64,000 nucleotides of DNA from Rhodovarius crocodyli (GCF_004005855.1 NZ_SACL01000004.1:310001-374000), one strand, 5' to 3'; shown: positions 44,019 to 53,627, counted from the stretch's first letter. The notes: generated from the sequence alone by a model not told the origin. Translations and numbers: made by a program.

Positions 44019-45530
44019 ATGCTGGACACCCCGCACCCGACCCCGCTTGCCCCGAGCACCGATCCCTTCGCCTTGGCCAAGGCTCTGTCGGGCAAGCATT
44101 TCATCGGCGGGCGCTATGTGCCCGCCCTCTCCGGCAAGACCTTCCCCGTCGTGAACCCCGCGACCGGTGAGCAGGTGGCCGCGGCTGCCGAAGGCGACGC
44201 CGCCGACGTCGATGCCGCCGTGAAGAACGCCGCCGAGGCCCAGAAGGCCTGGGCCAAGCTGCCCGCCCGCAAGCGCGGCGCGCTGGTCTATCAGGCGGCC
44301 GCCCTGATCCGCGAGCATGTCGAGGAGCTGTCGCGCCTGGTCGCGCTCGAGACCGGCAAGGCGCTGCGCACCGAAAGCCGCGTCGAGGCGAACAACGTCG
44401 CCGACATCTTCGAGTTCTTCGGCGGCCTCGGCGGTGAGATCAAGGGCGAGACCGTGCCCTTCGGCCCCGATGTGCTGAACATCACGGTGCGTGAGCCGCT
44501 GGGCGTGGTGGGCGCCATCATCCCCTGGAACATCCCGATGATGCTGATGGCGCTGAAGGCGGCGCCGGCGCTGGTGGCGGGCAATTCCATCGTGGTGAAG
44601 TCGGCCGAGGAAGCCCCTCTCGCGGTACTGCGCATCGTAGAGCTGATGAACCGCGTGCTGCCGCCCGGCGTGTTCAACATCCTGTCCGGCCAGGGCGCCG
44701 AATGCGGCGCGCCGCTGGTCGAGCACAAGCTGGTCCGCAAGGTGACCTTCACGGGCTCGGTCGAGACCGGCAAGATCATCGCCCGCACCGCGGCCGACAA
44801 GCTGATCCCGGCCACGCTGGAGCTGGGCGGCAAGTCGCCCATGATCGTCTTCGCGGATTGCGACTTCGAAAAGACCGTGGCCGGCGCGCTGACCTCCATG
44901 CGCTTCACCCGCCAGGGCCAGTCCTGCACGGCGGCCAGCCGCATCTTCGTGCAGCGCCCGATCTTCGATAAGTTCGTGGCCGAGATGGCGACCCGCGTGG
45001 ACGCCATGGTGATGGGCGACCCGCTGGACGAGAAGACCGACATCGGCACCATCATCTCCCCGGGCCAGTACGAGAAGGTGAAGGCCTTCATCGCCGAGGG
45101 TGCGGCCACCGCCGGCGCCACGGGCCGCGCGTGCTCCGCCATGCCGTCCGACAGCGCGCTGAAGAAGGGCCTGTTCATTCAGCCCTACATCTTCACGGGC
45201 CTGTCCAAGGACAGCCGCCTGGTGCGCGAGGAGATCTTCGGCCCCGTCACCGTCGTGTTCCCCTTCGACGACGCCGACAGCGTGCTGGCCGAGGCGAACG
45301 ACACCGAGTTCGGCCTGGCCGCGACGGTGTGGACCAATGACCTGAAGATCGCGCTGCGCTTCGCGCATCAGCTGGAAGCAGGGCTGGTGCAGGTGAACCA
45401 GAACCTCGTTGTGCAGCCGAACCTTTCCTATGGCGGCGTGAAGAACTCGGGCCTGGGCAAGGAAGCATCGCTGGAATCCATGCTCGAGCACTTCACCCAC
45501 AAGAAGACGATCATGGTCAATATGGCTTAA
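44019..45530 (+). CDS. NAD(P)-dependent aldehyde dehydrogenase
   Basis: 503 residues. Catalytic Glu in ATLELGGKSPMIVF, catalytic Cys in RQGQSCTAASRIF, and cofactor loop FTGSVETGKIIARTAADK are in order; the NPWN motif appears as IIPWNIPMM. Oxidises an aldehyde to an acid. The ATG at 44019 follows GGAGGAA. Ends in a terminator-like hairpin, so it is a single-gene unit. Confidence 0.92.
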   Translation: MLDTPHPTPLAPSTDPFALAKALSGKHFIGGRYVPALSGKTFPVVNPATGEQVAAAAEGDAADVDAAVKNAAEAQKAWAKLPARKRGALVYQAAALIREHVEELSRLVALETGKALRTESRVEANNVADIFEFFGGLGGEIKGETVPFGPDVLNITVREPLGVVGAIIPWNIPMMLMALKAAPALVAGNSIVVKSAEEAPLAVLRIVELMNRVLPPGVFNILSGQGAECGAPLVEHKLVRKVTFTGSVETGKIIARTAADKLIPATLELGGKSPMIVFADCDFEKTVAGALTSMRFTRQGQSCTAASRIFVQRPIFDKFVAEMATRVDAMVMGDPLDEKTDIGTIISPGQYEKVKAFIAEGAATAGATGRACSAMPSDSALKKGLFIQPYIFTGLSKDSRLVREEIFGPVTVVFPFDDADSVLAEANDTEFGLAATVWTNDLKIALRFAHQLEAGLVQVNQNLVVQPNLSYGGVKNSGLGKEASLESMLEHFTHKKTIMVNMA

Positions 45531-45538
45531 TTTCGGGG

Positions 45539-45564
45539 TGGGCCGGCCTGTCCGGCCCATCTTT
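45539..45564 (+). terminator. Terminator after the aldehyde dehydrogenase gene
   Basis: Eight-pair stem TGGGCCGG / CCGGCCCA with CCTGT loop (45539-45559), followed by TCTTT. It begins 8 bases after the stop codon. Confidence 0.72.
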
Positions 45565-45639
45565 ACACGTCCCGGAACATGTAATTCCAGCAATGTTTAA
45601 TTGCACGCTGGAATACATCTGGCTGCCGACGGCTATTCT

Positions 45640-45659
45640 TCTCCCATAAATCCGGGAGA
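45640..45659 (+). promoter_or_regulatory. Hairpin that could mask the ribosome site of the cysteine peptidase gene
   Basis: TCTCCC (45640-45645) can pair with GGGAGA (45654-45659), which is the probable Shine-Dalgarno of the gene starting at 45668. A short six-pair stem; could limit translation, perhaps with temperature. Weak evidence. Confidence 0.35.
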
Positions 45660-45667
45660 GCGTTCAG

Positions 45668-46207
45668 ATGGCCTTGGTACAAGTCCCCATGAAGAACATG
45701 CCGGTGCTGCCGCAGGATTCGGAAACGACCTGCTGGTACACCTGCCTGACCATGATGTTCCTGTGGAAGGGGCGCGACCCCGATGAGATCAAGCCCGCCC
45801 TGGTCAAGGCGGGCATTCTTTGGGACGACGCCACCAAGACCGGGCTGAAGACCAAGGATTACTTTCGCGCCGCCAAGGCGCTGGGCCTCACGCCCTGGGG
45901 CACCAGCTCATCCTGGAGTGCGACGAACTTCGCCTCCTTCTGCGCGGTCAGCCCCTGCTGGGTGGCCGGCAAATGGTACGACAACTCCCACAACGTCGTG
46001 GTGATCGGTGCCAGCCGCAAGGAAATCCGCTTCATCGATCCCTATTGGGAAACCTCGAAGGAAGCGACCATCCGCACCTGGTTCGAGAATGACTTCGTCC
46101 ATGGCAAGGTGCCGGCCCAATCGCCGGGCACCGATTTCTACCAGGGCTGGGTCGGCGCCGTGATGACCTGGGGTGAAGCCACCCCAGCCGGCATCGTTCC
46201 GGAGTAG
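45668..46207 (+). CDS. Papain-like cysteine peptidase-fold protein
   Basis: 179 residues. Q16 and C22 in LPQDSETTCWYTCLTMM form the oxyanion Gln and nucleophile, H108 is in DNSHNVVVIGA, and D124 in RFIDPYW completes a papain/C39/AvrRpt2-like triad. No signal peptide or propeptide. Family resembles papain-like C70 proteins and some secreted effectors. The sequence is less Ala-rich than neighbours. Stands alone between terminator and convergent tyrS. Function unknown; effector or housekeeping peptidase are both possible. Confidence 0.7.
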   Translation: MALVQVPMKNMPVLPQDSETTCWYTCLTMMFLWKGRDPDEIKPALVKAGILWDDATKTGLKTKDYFRAAKALGLTPWGTSSSWSATNFASFCAVSPCWVAGKWYDNSHNVVVIGASRKEIRFIDPYWETSKEATIRTWFENDFVHGKVPAQSPGTDFYQGWVGAVMTWGEATPAGIVPE

Positions 46208-47413
46208 TCACCCCGCCACGATCAGCGCGTGCTTCTTGCGCCCGAAGCTGAGCTTGGCCGGCGCCTTCACCATCTGGTTGGCGTCGGTCACCACCGCATC
46301 GTCCACCCGCACGCCGCCGCCGGCGACATGCCGCCGCGCCTCGGCGTTGGAGGCCGCAAAGCCCGCCTGCACCAGCAGCGCCGTCACGCTCGCCTCACCG
46401 GACAGCGGCACCTTGGGCAGGTCACCGCCCGCCTGGCCTTCCTCGAAGGTGCGGCGCGCGGTCTCAGCGGCAGCCTCGGCGGCCTCGCGGCCATGCAGCA
46501 GCGCGGTGGCCTCGGTGGCCAGCACCTTCTTGGCCTCGTTGATCTCAGCACCCTGCAGGGAGGCCAGGCGATCGATCTCGGCCAGGTCCAGCTCGGTGAA
46601 CAGCTTGAGGAAGCGGCCCACATCGGCATCCTCGGCATTGCGCCAGAACTGCCAGTAGTCGAACACCGGCAGCCGGTGCGCGGACAGCCACACGGCGCCG
46701 CCCGCGGTCTTGCCCATCTTGGTGCCCGATGCCGTGGTCAGCAGCGGCACGGTCAGGCCGAACACTTCCTTGCTGTTCATGCGGCGCACCAGGTCCACGC
46801 CCATGACGATGTTGCCCCACTGGTCGGAGCCGCCCATCTGCATGCCCACGCCATGGCGCTTGTTCAGCTCCATGAAGTCGTAGCTCTGCAGCAGCATGTA
46901 GTTGAATTCGATGAAGGAAAGCGGCTGGTCGCGATCCAGCCGCAGCTTCACGCTGTCCATGGTCAGCATGCGGTTCACGCTGAAATGCCGGCCCACCTCG
47001 CGCAGGAAGGGGATGTAGCGCAGCTGGTCCAGCCACTCGGCATTGTCCAGCATGATGGCGTCGGAGGCGCCCTCGCCGAAATGCAGGAAGGGCGCGAAGG
47101 TCTTGCGGATGCCGGCCTTGTTTTCCTCGATCTTCTCGTCGGTCAGCAGCTGGCGGGTTTCGTCGCGGCCGGAGGGGTCGCCGATCTTGGTCGTGCCGCC
47201 GCCCATCAGGGCCACCGGGCGGTGGCCGCATTTCTGGAACCAGCGCAGCAGCATGATGGTCAGCAGATGGCCCACATGCAGGCTGTCCGCCGTGCAGTCG
47301 AAGCCGACATAGGCCGAGAGCGGCCCTTCGGAGAGGCGCTTCTTCAGCGCCTCCTCGTCGGTGATCTGGTGGATGAAGCCGCGCTCACGCGCAATCTGGA
47401 TAAAGTCGCTCAT
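46208..47413 (-). CDS. tyrS: Tyrosyl-tRNA synthetase
   Basis: 401 residues. Class I signatures: [16 protein letters not shown] (HIGH-type HVGH), [12 protein letters not shown], and [11 protein letters not shown] (KMSKS variant). A C-terminal S4 RNA-binding domain ends the protein ([16 protein letters not shown]). Charges tRNA-Tyr. Overlaps the following gene by ATGA. Confidence 0.97.
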   Translation of the reverse strand: MSDFIQIARERGFIHQITDEEALKKRLSEGPLSAYVGFDCTADSLHVGHLLTIMLLRWFQKCGHRPVALMGGGTTKIGDPSGRDETRQLLTDEKIEENKAGIRKTFAPFLHFGEGASDAIMLDNAEWLDQLRYIPFLREVGRHFSVNRMLTMDSVKLRLDRDQPLSFIEFNYMLLQSYDFMELNKRHGVGMQMGGSDQWGNIVMGVDLVRRMNSKEVFGLTVPLLTTASGTKMGKTAGGAVWLSAHRLPVFDYWQFWRNAEDADVGRFLKLFTELDLAEIDRLASLQGAEINEAKKVLATEATALLHGREAAEAAAETARRTFEEGQAGGDLPKVPLSGEASVTALLVQAGFAASNAEARRHVAGGGVRVDDAVVTDANQMVKAPAKLSFGRKKHALIVAG

Positions 47414-48333
47414 GCGAGGTCCGCCGCGATGGGGTCACGCCGCGCAATGCGGCTCAACAGGTAATCAACTTCCGCCCGGGCGGCGTCCGACAGCTTGGGT
47501 GCGGGCGCACGGGCGGTGGGGTGGGCGATGATGCCGCGCCGCGCCAGCACATGCTTGCGCACCGCAAGGCCCAGGCCCTGCTGGTTGTCGGTACGGATCA
47601 GCGGCAGATGCGCCTCGAACCGGTCCCAGGCCGCCTCGGTCGGGCCATTGTCGGTCAGGTCCACCAGCAGTTCGGGGAAGGCATAGCCGGTCATGACACC
47701 GTCGGCGCCGCGGTTCAGCTCCTCCGGCAGGAACAGGCCGGAATTGCCGCCCAGGATCGGCACGGCGCGGGTGGTGCCGGACTTCATGCCGGCCTTGAGG
47801 GTCGAGATCTTGTCCAGGCCCGGCCAGTCCTCGGCTTTGACCATCACGCAGCGCTCATCGGCCAGCACGCGGGTGATCGTGCCGGTGCCCATGTAGACGC
47901 CATTGGCCTGCGGGAAGTCCTGCAGCACCCAAGGGGCGGGAGACACCGCCTCGGAGGCCTGCTGGAAATAGCTGACCACCGCATCCTCACCCTTCAGGAA
48001 GGGGGGCGGGGCGATCATGACGCCGGCGGCGCCGAGCGCCGTGACCTCGGCCGTCAGCGCGCGCATCGCGGCGAAGCCCGGCGCCGAGACGCCGACGACG
48101 ACCGGCACGGCGCCCGCCACCACATCCAGCACCTGGCGCACGAAGGCGACCGCCTCGGCCTGCTCCAGCTTCGGTGCCTCGCCCATGATGCCGAGGATCG
48201 TCATCCCCCTGACGCCCATGCCCAAGTATCGCTCCGTCATGCGGGCCGTGCTGGCGAGGTCGAGCGCGCCATTGGGTTCGAAGGGCGTGGGCGCGATGAT
48301 GAACGTGCCCTTGGCGGATGTGTCGAGAAGCAT
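47410..48333 (-). CDS. DapA/NanA-family aldolase or hydratase
   Basis: 307 residues, TIM barrel of the dihydrodipicolinate synthase family. The N-terminus [19 protein letters not shown] is typical; the Schiff-base Lys is in [11 protein letters not shown]. The usual GTTGE loop is replaced by [10 protein letters not shown], and the Tyr motif is unclear, so it is not DapA itself. Start at 48333 fits the family. It precedes tyrS on the same strand with a 4-base overlap. Substrate probably an oxo acid. Confidence 0.83.
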   Translation of the reverse strand: MLLDTSAKGTFIIAPTPFEPNGALDLASTARMTERYLGMGVRGMTILGIMGEAPKLEQAEAVAFVRQVLDVVAGAVPVVVGVSAPGFAAMRALTAEVTALGAAGVMIAPPPFLKGEDAVVSYFQQASEAVSPAPWVLQDFPQANGVYMGTGTITRVLADERCVMVKAEDWPGLDKISTLKAGMKSGTTRAVPILGGNSGLFLPEELNRGADGVMTGYAFPELLVDLTDNGPTEAAWDRFEAHLPLIRTDNQQGLGLAVRKHVLARRGIIAHPTARAPAPKLSDAARAEVDYLLSRIARRDPIAADLA

Positions 48334-48417
48334 GGCACGGGCGTGCCCCAGCCCCGCCCGAAGGTCAACAAGGACAGGCCGCAGAACCGCCATGAATCCC
48401 GTGCTATACGGGCATCC

Positions 48418-49368
48418 ATGAGCGATATGCCCCGTCCGTCCCTGTCAGTTGTCGTCCCCTGCTACAACGAGGAGGAGGTGCTGCCCGAGTTTCAGCGCCG
48501 CATCATCGCCGCCATGGACGGCACGGGCATGTCCTTTGAGATCGTCTATGTGAACGATGGCTCCCGCGATCGCACGCTGGAGATCATGCTGGCCATGCAG
48601 GCGGCCGACCCCAGGGTGGCCATCGTCAATCTCAGCCGCAATTTCGGCAAGGAGATCGCGCTGACCGCGGGGCTGGATCACGCCGCCTGCGCCGACGCCG
48701 TGATCGTGATCGACGCTGACCTGCAGGACCCGCCCGAGGTGATCCCGGACCTGATCGCCGGGTGGCGCCAGGGCTATGACGTGGCCTATGCCCAGCGCTC
48801 GATCCGCCATGGCGAGGGCTTCATCAAGCGCAGCACCGCCCATGCCTTCTACCGGGTGATGCAGCGCCTGGGCGGCAAGGTGAAGCTGCCGCAGGACACG
48901 GGCGATTTCCGGCTGATGTCTCGGCGCTCGCTGAACGCGCTGCTGCAATTGCGCGAACAGCACCGCTTCATGAAGGGGCTGTTCGCCTGGGTCGGCTTCC
49001 CCTCCATCGCCGTGCCGTATGAGCGCGCGCCGCGCGCCGCCGGCACCACCAAGTGGAACTGGTGGAAGCTGTGGAACCTCAGCCTGGAAGGCATCACGAG
49101 CTTCACGGTGGGCCCGCTCAAGATCGCGAGCTATCTGGGGCTGCTGGTGGCCATCCTGGCCTCGATCTACCTGATCCAGCTGCTTGTGCGCACCATCTTC
49201 TTCGGCAACCCGGTCAGCGGCTATCCCAGCCTGATGGCCGTGGTGCTGTTCCTGGGCGGGGTGCAGATGATGATGCTGGGCGTGATCGGCGAGTATCTGG
49301 GCCGGGTGTTCAACGAGACCAAGGGCCGCCCCCTCTATATCGTGGAAAGCCACCTGCCGAGCGCATGA
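48418..49368 (+). CDS. Family 2 glycosyltransferase, DPM1/GtrB-like
   Basis: 316 residues. GT2 fold: SVVVPCYNEEEVLPEF, VNDGSRDRTLEI, IDADLQDPPEVIPDL (metal DxD), and DTGDFRLMSRRSLNAL. Two C-terminal transmembrane helices (IASYLGLLVAILASIYLIQL and SLMAVVLFLGGVQMMMLGV) anchor it. Transfers a sugar to polyprenyl phosphate for cell-surface glycan modification. The stop overlaps the start of the next gene. Confidence 0.9.
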   Translation: MSDMPRPSLSVVVPCYNEEEVLPEFQRRIIAAMDGTGMSFEIVYVNDGSRDRTLEIMLAMQAADPRVAIVNLSRNFGKEIALTAGLDHAACADAVIVIDADLQDPPEVIPDLIAGWRQGYDVAYAQRSIRHGEGFIKRSTAHAFYRVMQRLGGKVKLPQDTGDFRLMSRRSLNALLQLREQHRFMKGLFAWVGFPSIAVPYERAPRAAGTTKWNWWKLWNLSLEGITSFTVGPLKIASYLGLLVAILASIYLIQLLVRTIFFGNPVSGYPSLMAVVLFLGGVQMMMLGVIGEYLGRVFNETKGRPLYIVESHLPSA

Positions 49369-49940
49369 GGGAATTGCTGGAGCAGGTCCGCGCCTGCCGG
49401 ATCTGCGAGGCATTCCTGCCCCTGGGCCCGCGCCCCGTGCTGCGCGCGAGCCCCACGGCGCGGATGATCATCATCAGCCAGGCGCCCAGCACCCGCGTGC
49501 ATGCCACGGGCATTCCCTGGAACGATGCCTCCGGCCAGCGGCTGCGCGGCTGGCTGGGGCTGGAGCCCGAGGTGTTCTACGACGAACGGCGCATCGCCAT
49601 CATGCCCATGGGCATGTGCTATCCGGGGCGCCTGCCCCAGGGCGGGGATGCGCCGCCCCGGCCCGAATGCGCGCCCACCTGGCACCCGCCCGTGCTGGCG
49701 GCCATGCCCGATATCCGCCTGACGCTGCTGATCGGCTCCTATGCCCTGGCGCGCTACATGGGGCGCGGGGCGATGACCGATTTCGTGCGCCGTCAGCCCA
49801 AGGCCCCGGCGATCTGGGCCCTGCCCCATCCTTCCTGGCGGAACACCGGCTGGATGGCACGCAACCCCTGGTTCGAGGCCGAGATCCTGCCGCCGCTGCG
49901 TGCTGCGCTGCACGGGCTGTTGAGCGCGGACGCCTTGTAG
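49365..49940 (+). CDS. Uracil-DNA glycosylase superfamily protein
   Basis: 191 residues. The N-terminal LLEQVRACRICEAFLPLGPR and IIISQAPSTRVHATGIPWND match the UDG-superfamily core, and the C-terminal LPHPSWRNTGWM fits its His-Pro-Ser motif. Fewer Cys than the iron-sulphur families 4 and 5, so probably an uncharacterised branch. Could repair DNA, but activity is not shown. Translationally coupled to the glycosyltransferase gene, which is probably fortuitous. Confidence 0.8.
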   Translation: MRELLEQVRACRICEAFLPLGPRPVLRASPTARMIIISQAPSTRVHATGIPWNDASGQRLRGWLGLEPEVFYDERRIAIMPMGMCYPGRLPQGGDAPPRPECAPTWHPPVLAAMPDIRLTLLIGSYALARYMGRGAMTDFVRRQPKAPAIWALPHPSWRNTGWMARNPWFEAEILPPLRAALHGLLSADAL

Positions 49941-49995
49941 CCTGCCGGGGTGCGTGCTTGGCTTCCTCCATAACGATAAGAACCGGAGGAACCAC

Positions 49996-51039
49996 ATGGC
50001 CAAATTCCGCATCGTCACCCCGGCCGGGGCCAGCTTCACCACCGCCGGCGGCGGCTATGACCTGGAATCGGAGCCGCTGGCCGGGCTGGACGCGGAGATC
50101 GTGGAGGCACCGACGGACACAGCGGGCTTCATCGCCGCCGCCCGCGACGCCGATGCCATCTACGCCAAGGGCATCCCCATCGGCGCCGACATCATCCGCG
50201 AGCTGAAGAACTGCAAGGTGATCTCGCTGGGCAGCGTGGGCGTGGACAGCGTGGACGTGAAGGCCGCGACCGAAGCCGGCATTCCCGTGACCAACGTGCC
50301 CGACACCTTCATCGAGGAAGTGGCCGACCACGCCATGATGCTGCTGCTGGCGACCTTCCGCCGCTGCATCGATCAGGACCGCATGGTGCGCGAGGGCCGC
50401 TGGAAGGAAGGCCGCCCTGCCCTGCTCAAGATCCCGCGCCTGATGGGACAGCGCCTGGGCCTGGTGTCCTTCGGCCGTGTGGCCCGCGCCGTGGCGCGCC
50501 GCGCCAAGCCCTTCGGCCTGATCATCAGCGCCTATGACCCCTTCGTGGACGAGACCACCATGATCGAGGCCGGGGTGATGCCCGCGAGCCTGGAGCAGAT
50601 CATGGCCGAGAGCGATTTCGTCTCGATGCACGCGCCGGCCCGCCCGGAATGCAACGCGATGCTGCGCGAGGAGCACTTCCGGCTGATGAAGAAGACCGCG
50701 ATCTTCATCAACACCGGCCGCGGCCCCACCGTGCATGAGGAAGGGCTGATCAAGGCCCTGCAGGAGGGCTGGTTCGCCTATGCCGGCCTGGACGTGCTGG
50801 AAACCGAGCCGCCCAGCCACAACAACCCGATCCTGCGGATGGATAACGTCATTCTTTCCGCCCACACCGCCTCGGCCAGCGCGCGCTTCGATGAGGCGCG
50901 CAAGCGTCGCGTGGGGTCGGAGCTGGCGCTGGTGGCGCAGGGCAAATGGCCGATGAGCTGCGTGAACCCCGCCGTGTTCCAGAACACGAAGCTGCGCCGC
51001 TGGCAGCCCGTGGGCATGGGGCGCGGCCCGAACAGCTGA
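49996..51039 (+). CDS. D-isomer-specific 2-hydroxyacid dehydrogenase family protein
   Basis: 347 residues. Substrate loop KVISLGSVGVDSVDVKAATE; catalytic Arg in INTGRGPTVHEEG, Glu in LDVLETEPPSHNNP, and His in VILSAHTASASA. The dinucleotide loop reads LGLVSFGRVARAVARR, where the usual GxGxxG has Ser and Ala in place of the first and last Gly, which is odd. The ATG at 49996 follows GGAGGA. Reduces or oxidises an oxo/hydroxy acid; substrate unknown. Confidence 0.85.
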   Translation: MAKFRIVTPAGASFTTAGGGYDLESEPLAGLDAEIVEAPTDTAGFIAAARDADAIYAKGIPIGADIIRELKNCKVISLGSVGVDSVDVKAATEAGIPVTNVPDTFIEEVADHAMMLLLATFRRCIDQDRMVREGRWKEGRPALLKIPRLMGQRLGLVSFGRVARAVARRAKPFGLIISAYDPFVDETTMIEAGVMPASLEQIMAESDFVSMHAPARPECNAMLREEHFRLMKKTAIFINTGRGPTVHEEGLIKALQEGWFAYAGLDVLETEPPSHNNPILRMDNVILSAHTASASARFDEARKRRVGSELALVAQGKWPMSCVNPAVFQNTKLRRWQPVGMGRGPNS

Positions 51040-51045
51040 GGGCTG

Positions 51046-51071
51046 CGGGCGGGGGCCGCGGCCCTCGCCCG
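51046..51071. terminator. Hairpin between convergent dehydrogenase and AraC genes
   Basis: Eleven-pair stem CGGGCGGGGGC / GCCCTCGCCCG including one G-U pair, loop CGCG. No T-run, so it may only be a barrier structure. Confidence 0.45.
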
Positions 51072-51144
51072 GCCCCGCCAGAATCTGGCCCGAAATCGAC
51101 AGCAGACGCAGAAATCGGCGGTTACTGTCGCCTGGATGACAGCT

Positions 51145-51972
51145 TCAACCGCCAGCGCCGGGTGCCCTGCCCGCATCGGAAGGCCGCATGCCGAAGGCCT
51201 TGCGGAAGGCCGCGCTGAAGGCGCTGGGGCTGTCATAGCCGACATCCAGGGCCACCAGGGTAACGGGCTGCCCATCCCTCAGGCGGGCCATCGCATCACG
51301 CAGGCGTACCTGGGCACGCCACTGCGCGAAGGAGATGCCGGCTTCCTGCCGGAAGGCGCGGGTGAAGCCCCTGCGCGACATGCCGGAATGCGCTGCCACC
51401 TCATCAAGGCCCCAGCCCAGCCCGGGATCACGCAGCAGTGCCCGGCAGGCACCGGCCATGCCCTCGCCGCGCGGCATCGGCACGGCCAGGGGCAACGCCT
51501 CCATCCGCGCCACCTCATCCAGCATCAGTTGCATCACCCGGCCGTCCCGGCCCTCGGGGTCGTATTCGGCGGGCATGCGGGCCGCTTCCTCCAGCAGCGC
51601 CCCCAGCAGCGGCGTGACGGCCATCAGCCGGCATTCCGCGCGAATGCCCGCGCAGGCCTCCGGCTGGACGTAGATGGAGCGCAGGGAAACCGGGTCGCGC
51701 CCATGCACCTCATGCTCGACACCCGGGGGCAGCCACAGCGCCTGGCTGGGCGGCACCACCCAGCTGCCGCCCGGGGTCAGCACCAGCATGCTGCCCCTGA
51801 TGGGGTGCAGCAGCTGCGCGCGCGGATGCGAGTGGCGCAGCCCCGCAAAACCCGCCGGATAATCCCGCGCAATCGCGGCAACCGGCCGGGGAATGGCCTG
51901 GAACCGTTCGCCGGGGGCATAGCCGCCATAGAATTCCGGGCTCGCCGCCACCCGTTTCTTCGCCATCAACAA
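51145..51972 (-). CDS. AraC-family transcriptional regulator with cupin sensor
   Basis: 275 residues: an N-terminal cupin (HSHPRAQLLHPIRGSMLVL, then WLPPGVEHEVHG), and a C-terminal AraC DNA-binding domain with two helix-turn-helices (LDEVAAHSGMSRRGFTRAF and LVALDVGYDSPSAFSAAFRK). Starts at 51972 or two codons later at 51966 are both ATG. Divergent from the PaiB-like gene 21 bases away, its probable target. Confidence 0.9.
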   Translation of the reverse strand: MLMAKKRVAASPEFYGGYAPGERFQAIPRPVAAIARDYPAGFAGLRHSHPRAQLLHPIRGSMLVLTPGGSWVVPPSQALWLPPGVEHEVHGRDPVSLRSIYVQPEACAGIRAECRLMAVTPLLGALLEEAARMPAEYDPEGRDGRVMQLMLDEVARMEALPLAVPMPRGEGMAGACRALLRDPGLGWGLDEVAAHSGMSRRGFTRAFRQEAGISFAQWRAQVRLRDAMARLRDGQPVTLVALDVGYDSPSAFSAAFRKAFGMRPSDAGRAPGAGG

Positions 51973-51992
51973 GACGTCCAGGACATCAGAGT

Positions 51993-52625
51993 TTGTACAC
52001 GCCCCTGCCCTTCCGCTCCGACGATACCGCCCTTGCCTGGGAACTTCTGGAGGAGATCCGCCTCGCGACCCTGATCAGCAACGGAGAGCGGCTGGAGACC
52101 AGCCAACTGCCTTTCCTGATCGACCGCGAGCGGGGCCAGCATGGCACGCTCGTGACCCATATGGCACGGCCCAATCCGCAATGGCGCGCCCTGGACCCGG
52201 CACGGGAGGTCGTGGTCAGCGCGCTGGGACCCAATGCCTATGTCTCACCCAGCTGGTACGCCGCGCCCCGCGCCCCGACCTGGAACTACGTGGCGTTGCA
52301 GATCCGCGGCCTGCCACGCGTGATCGACGATGCCGCCTGGTGCCGCCAGGCCGTGCTGCGCCTGGGCCGCACCATGGAGCCGCCCGGCACCGGCTTCAGC
52401 GTCGATGAGCTGAAGGACGACTATCTGGATGCGCTGAGCAAGGGGATCGTGGGCATCGAGATCGAGGTGAGCTCGGTCGAGGTCCAGCTCCGTCTTTCCC
52501 AGCAGTATGACGAGGATCACCGCGAGCGCGTGCGCCGGGCCTTCGAGGCCGGGTCCCTGCGTGAGCGGCAGGTGGCGGAGGCCATCGCGCGCTTCGCCCA
52601 ACGCGCGGGAAAAACCGCGCCATGA
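51993..52625 (+). CDS. PaiB-family FMN-binding split-barrel protein
   Basis: 210 residues. The start YTPLPFRSDDTALAWELLEE, the HMARPNPQW strand and SWYAAPRAPTWNYVALQIRG are PaiB hallmarks. Called a transcriptional regulator in Bacillus but the fold is a flavin-binding barrel. The start is a TTG at 51993, which gives the exact family N-terminus; no nearby ATG does. Directly divergent from an AraC regulator. Confidence 0.85.
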   Translation: MYTPLPFRSDDTALAWELLEEIRLATLISNGERLETSQLPFLIDRERGQHGTLVTHMARPNPQWRALDPAREVVVSALGPNAYVSPSWYAAPRAPTWNYVALQIRGLPRVIDDAAWCRQAVLRLGRTMEPPGTGFSVDELKDDYLDALSKGIVGIEIEVSSVEVQLRLSQQYDEDHRERVRRAFEAGSLRERQVAEAIARFAQRAGKTAP

Positions 52626-52659
52626 CAGGGAAAGCCGCCAGCACGATGAGGAGAACGAG

Positions 52660-53616
52660 ATGATGCCGACAACCCGTCGTTGCCTGCTGACCACCGGGGC
52701 CGCCCTGGCGGCCGCCCCGGCCCGCGCCGCCCTGCCCGACAAGCCCATCCGGGTTATCTGCCCCTGGGCGGCGGGCGGCACCTTCGATGCCTATCTGCGC
52801 GGCTTCGCGCCGCTGGCCGGCCGACACCTGGGCCGCAGCGTGCTGATCGAGAACCGGCCCGGTGCGGCGGGCGCGGTCGGCATGGCCTATGTGAAGGGCC
52901 AGCCCGCCGACGGCTCCACGCTGGTGGGTGTCACGGATGCCAGCTGGCGCCTGCCGCTGGTGCAGCGCGTGGATTATGACGGCACGCGCGACTTCACGCA
53001 TCTGGCCGGGCTGAACAACATGGCGCTCGGCTTCATCGTGCTGAAGGACAGCCCGATCCGCAGCATCGCGGATCTGGTGGAGCGCGCGAAGGCGCAGCCG
53101 GAGGGGCTGTCGGTCGCCGGCGGCGGCACGCCCGCCAGCCCGCCCTTCGGGATGAAGCTGCTGGAGCTGCGCACCGGCATCCGCTTCCTCTACGTGCCGG
53201 TTGCAGGGCCGGCACCGGCGCTGAACGCGCTGCTGAGCAAGACGGTGGACCTGATGTTCGACAGCGTCGGCAGCGCGGCCGGCATGATCGACAGCGGCGA
53301 GGTAAGGCTGCTGGGCGTGACCACGCCCGGACGGTCGGACCGCTTCCCGCAGGTGCCCTCGATCCGGGAGCAGGGTTTCGATGTCTCCTTCGACTATCTC
53401 TCCGGCATCGCGGGCCCGCCGGGCATGGCGCCCGAGGTCAGCGACGCGCTGATCGAGGGCTTCCGCAAGGCCACGATGGAACCGGAGCACGCCACCCTGC
53501 TGGCGCGACTGAGCCTGCTGCCCGCCTGGCGGGCTGGGCCGGACTATGCGGCCTATGTATCCGGCCTGTACCGGGACCTGCCGCCGGTGCTGCGCGCCAT
53601 GGGCCTCACCCGATAG
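52660..53616 (+). CDS. Bug-family periplasmic solute receptor
   Basis: 318 residues. Signal with twin Arg (TTRRCLLTTGAALAAAPARA) and the mature start ALPDKPIRVICPWAAGGTFD, then IENRPGAAGAVGMAYVKG, typical of tripartite tricarboxylate receptors. ATG at 52660 after GAGGAGA. No TctA/TctB permease nearby. Follows the PaiB-like gene by 34 bases, perhaps in one unit; ligand unknown. Confidence 0.9.
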   Translation: MMPTTRRCLLTTGAALAAAPARAALPDKPIRVICPWAAGGTFDAYLRGFAPLAGRHLGRSVLIENRPGAAGAVGMAYVKGQPADGSTLVGVTDASWRLPLVQRVDYDGTRDFTHLAGLNNMALGFIVLKDSPIRSIADLVERAKAQPEGLSVAGGGTPASPPFGMKLLELRTGIRFLYVPVAGPAPALNALLSKTVDLMFDSVGSAAGMIDSGEVRLLGVTTPGRSDRFPQVPSIREQGFDVSFDYLSGIAGPPGMAPEVSDALIEGFRKATMEPEHATLLARLSLLPAWRAGPDYAAYVSGLYRDLPPVLRAMGLTR

Positions 53617-53627
53617 CTCACGGCGCC

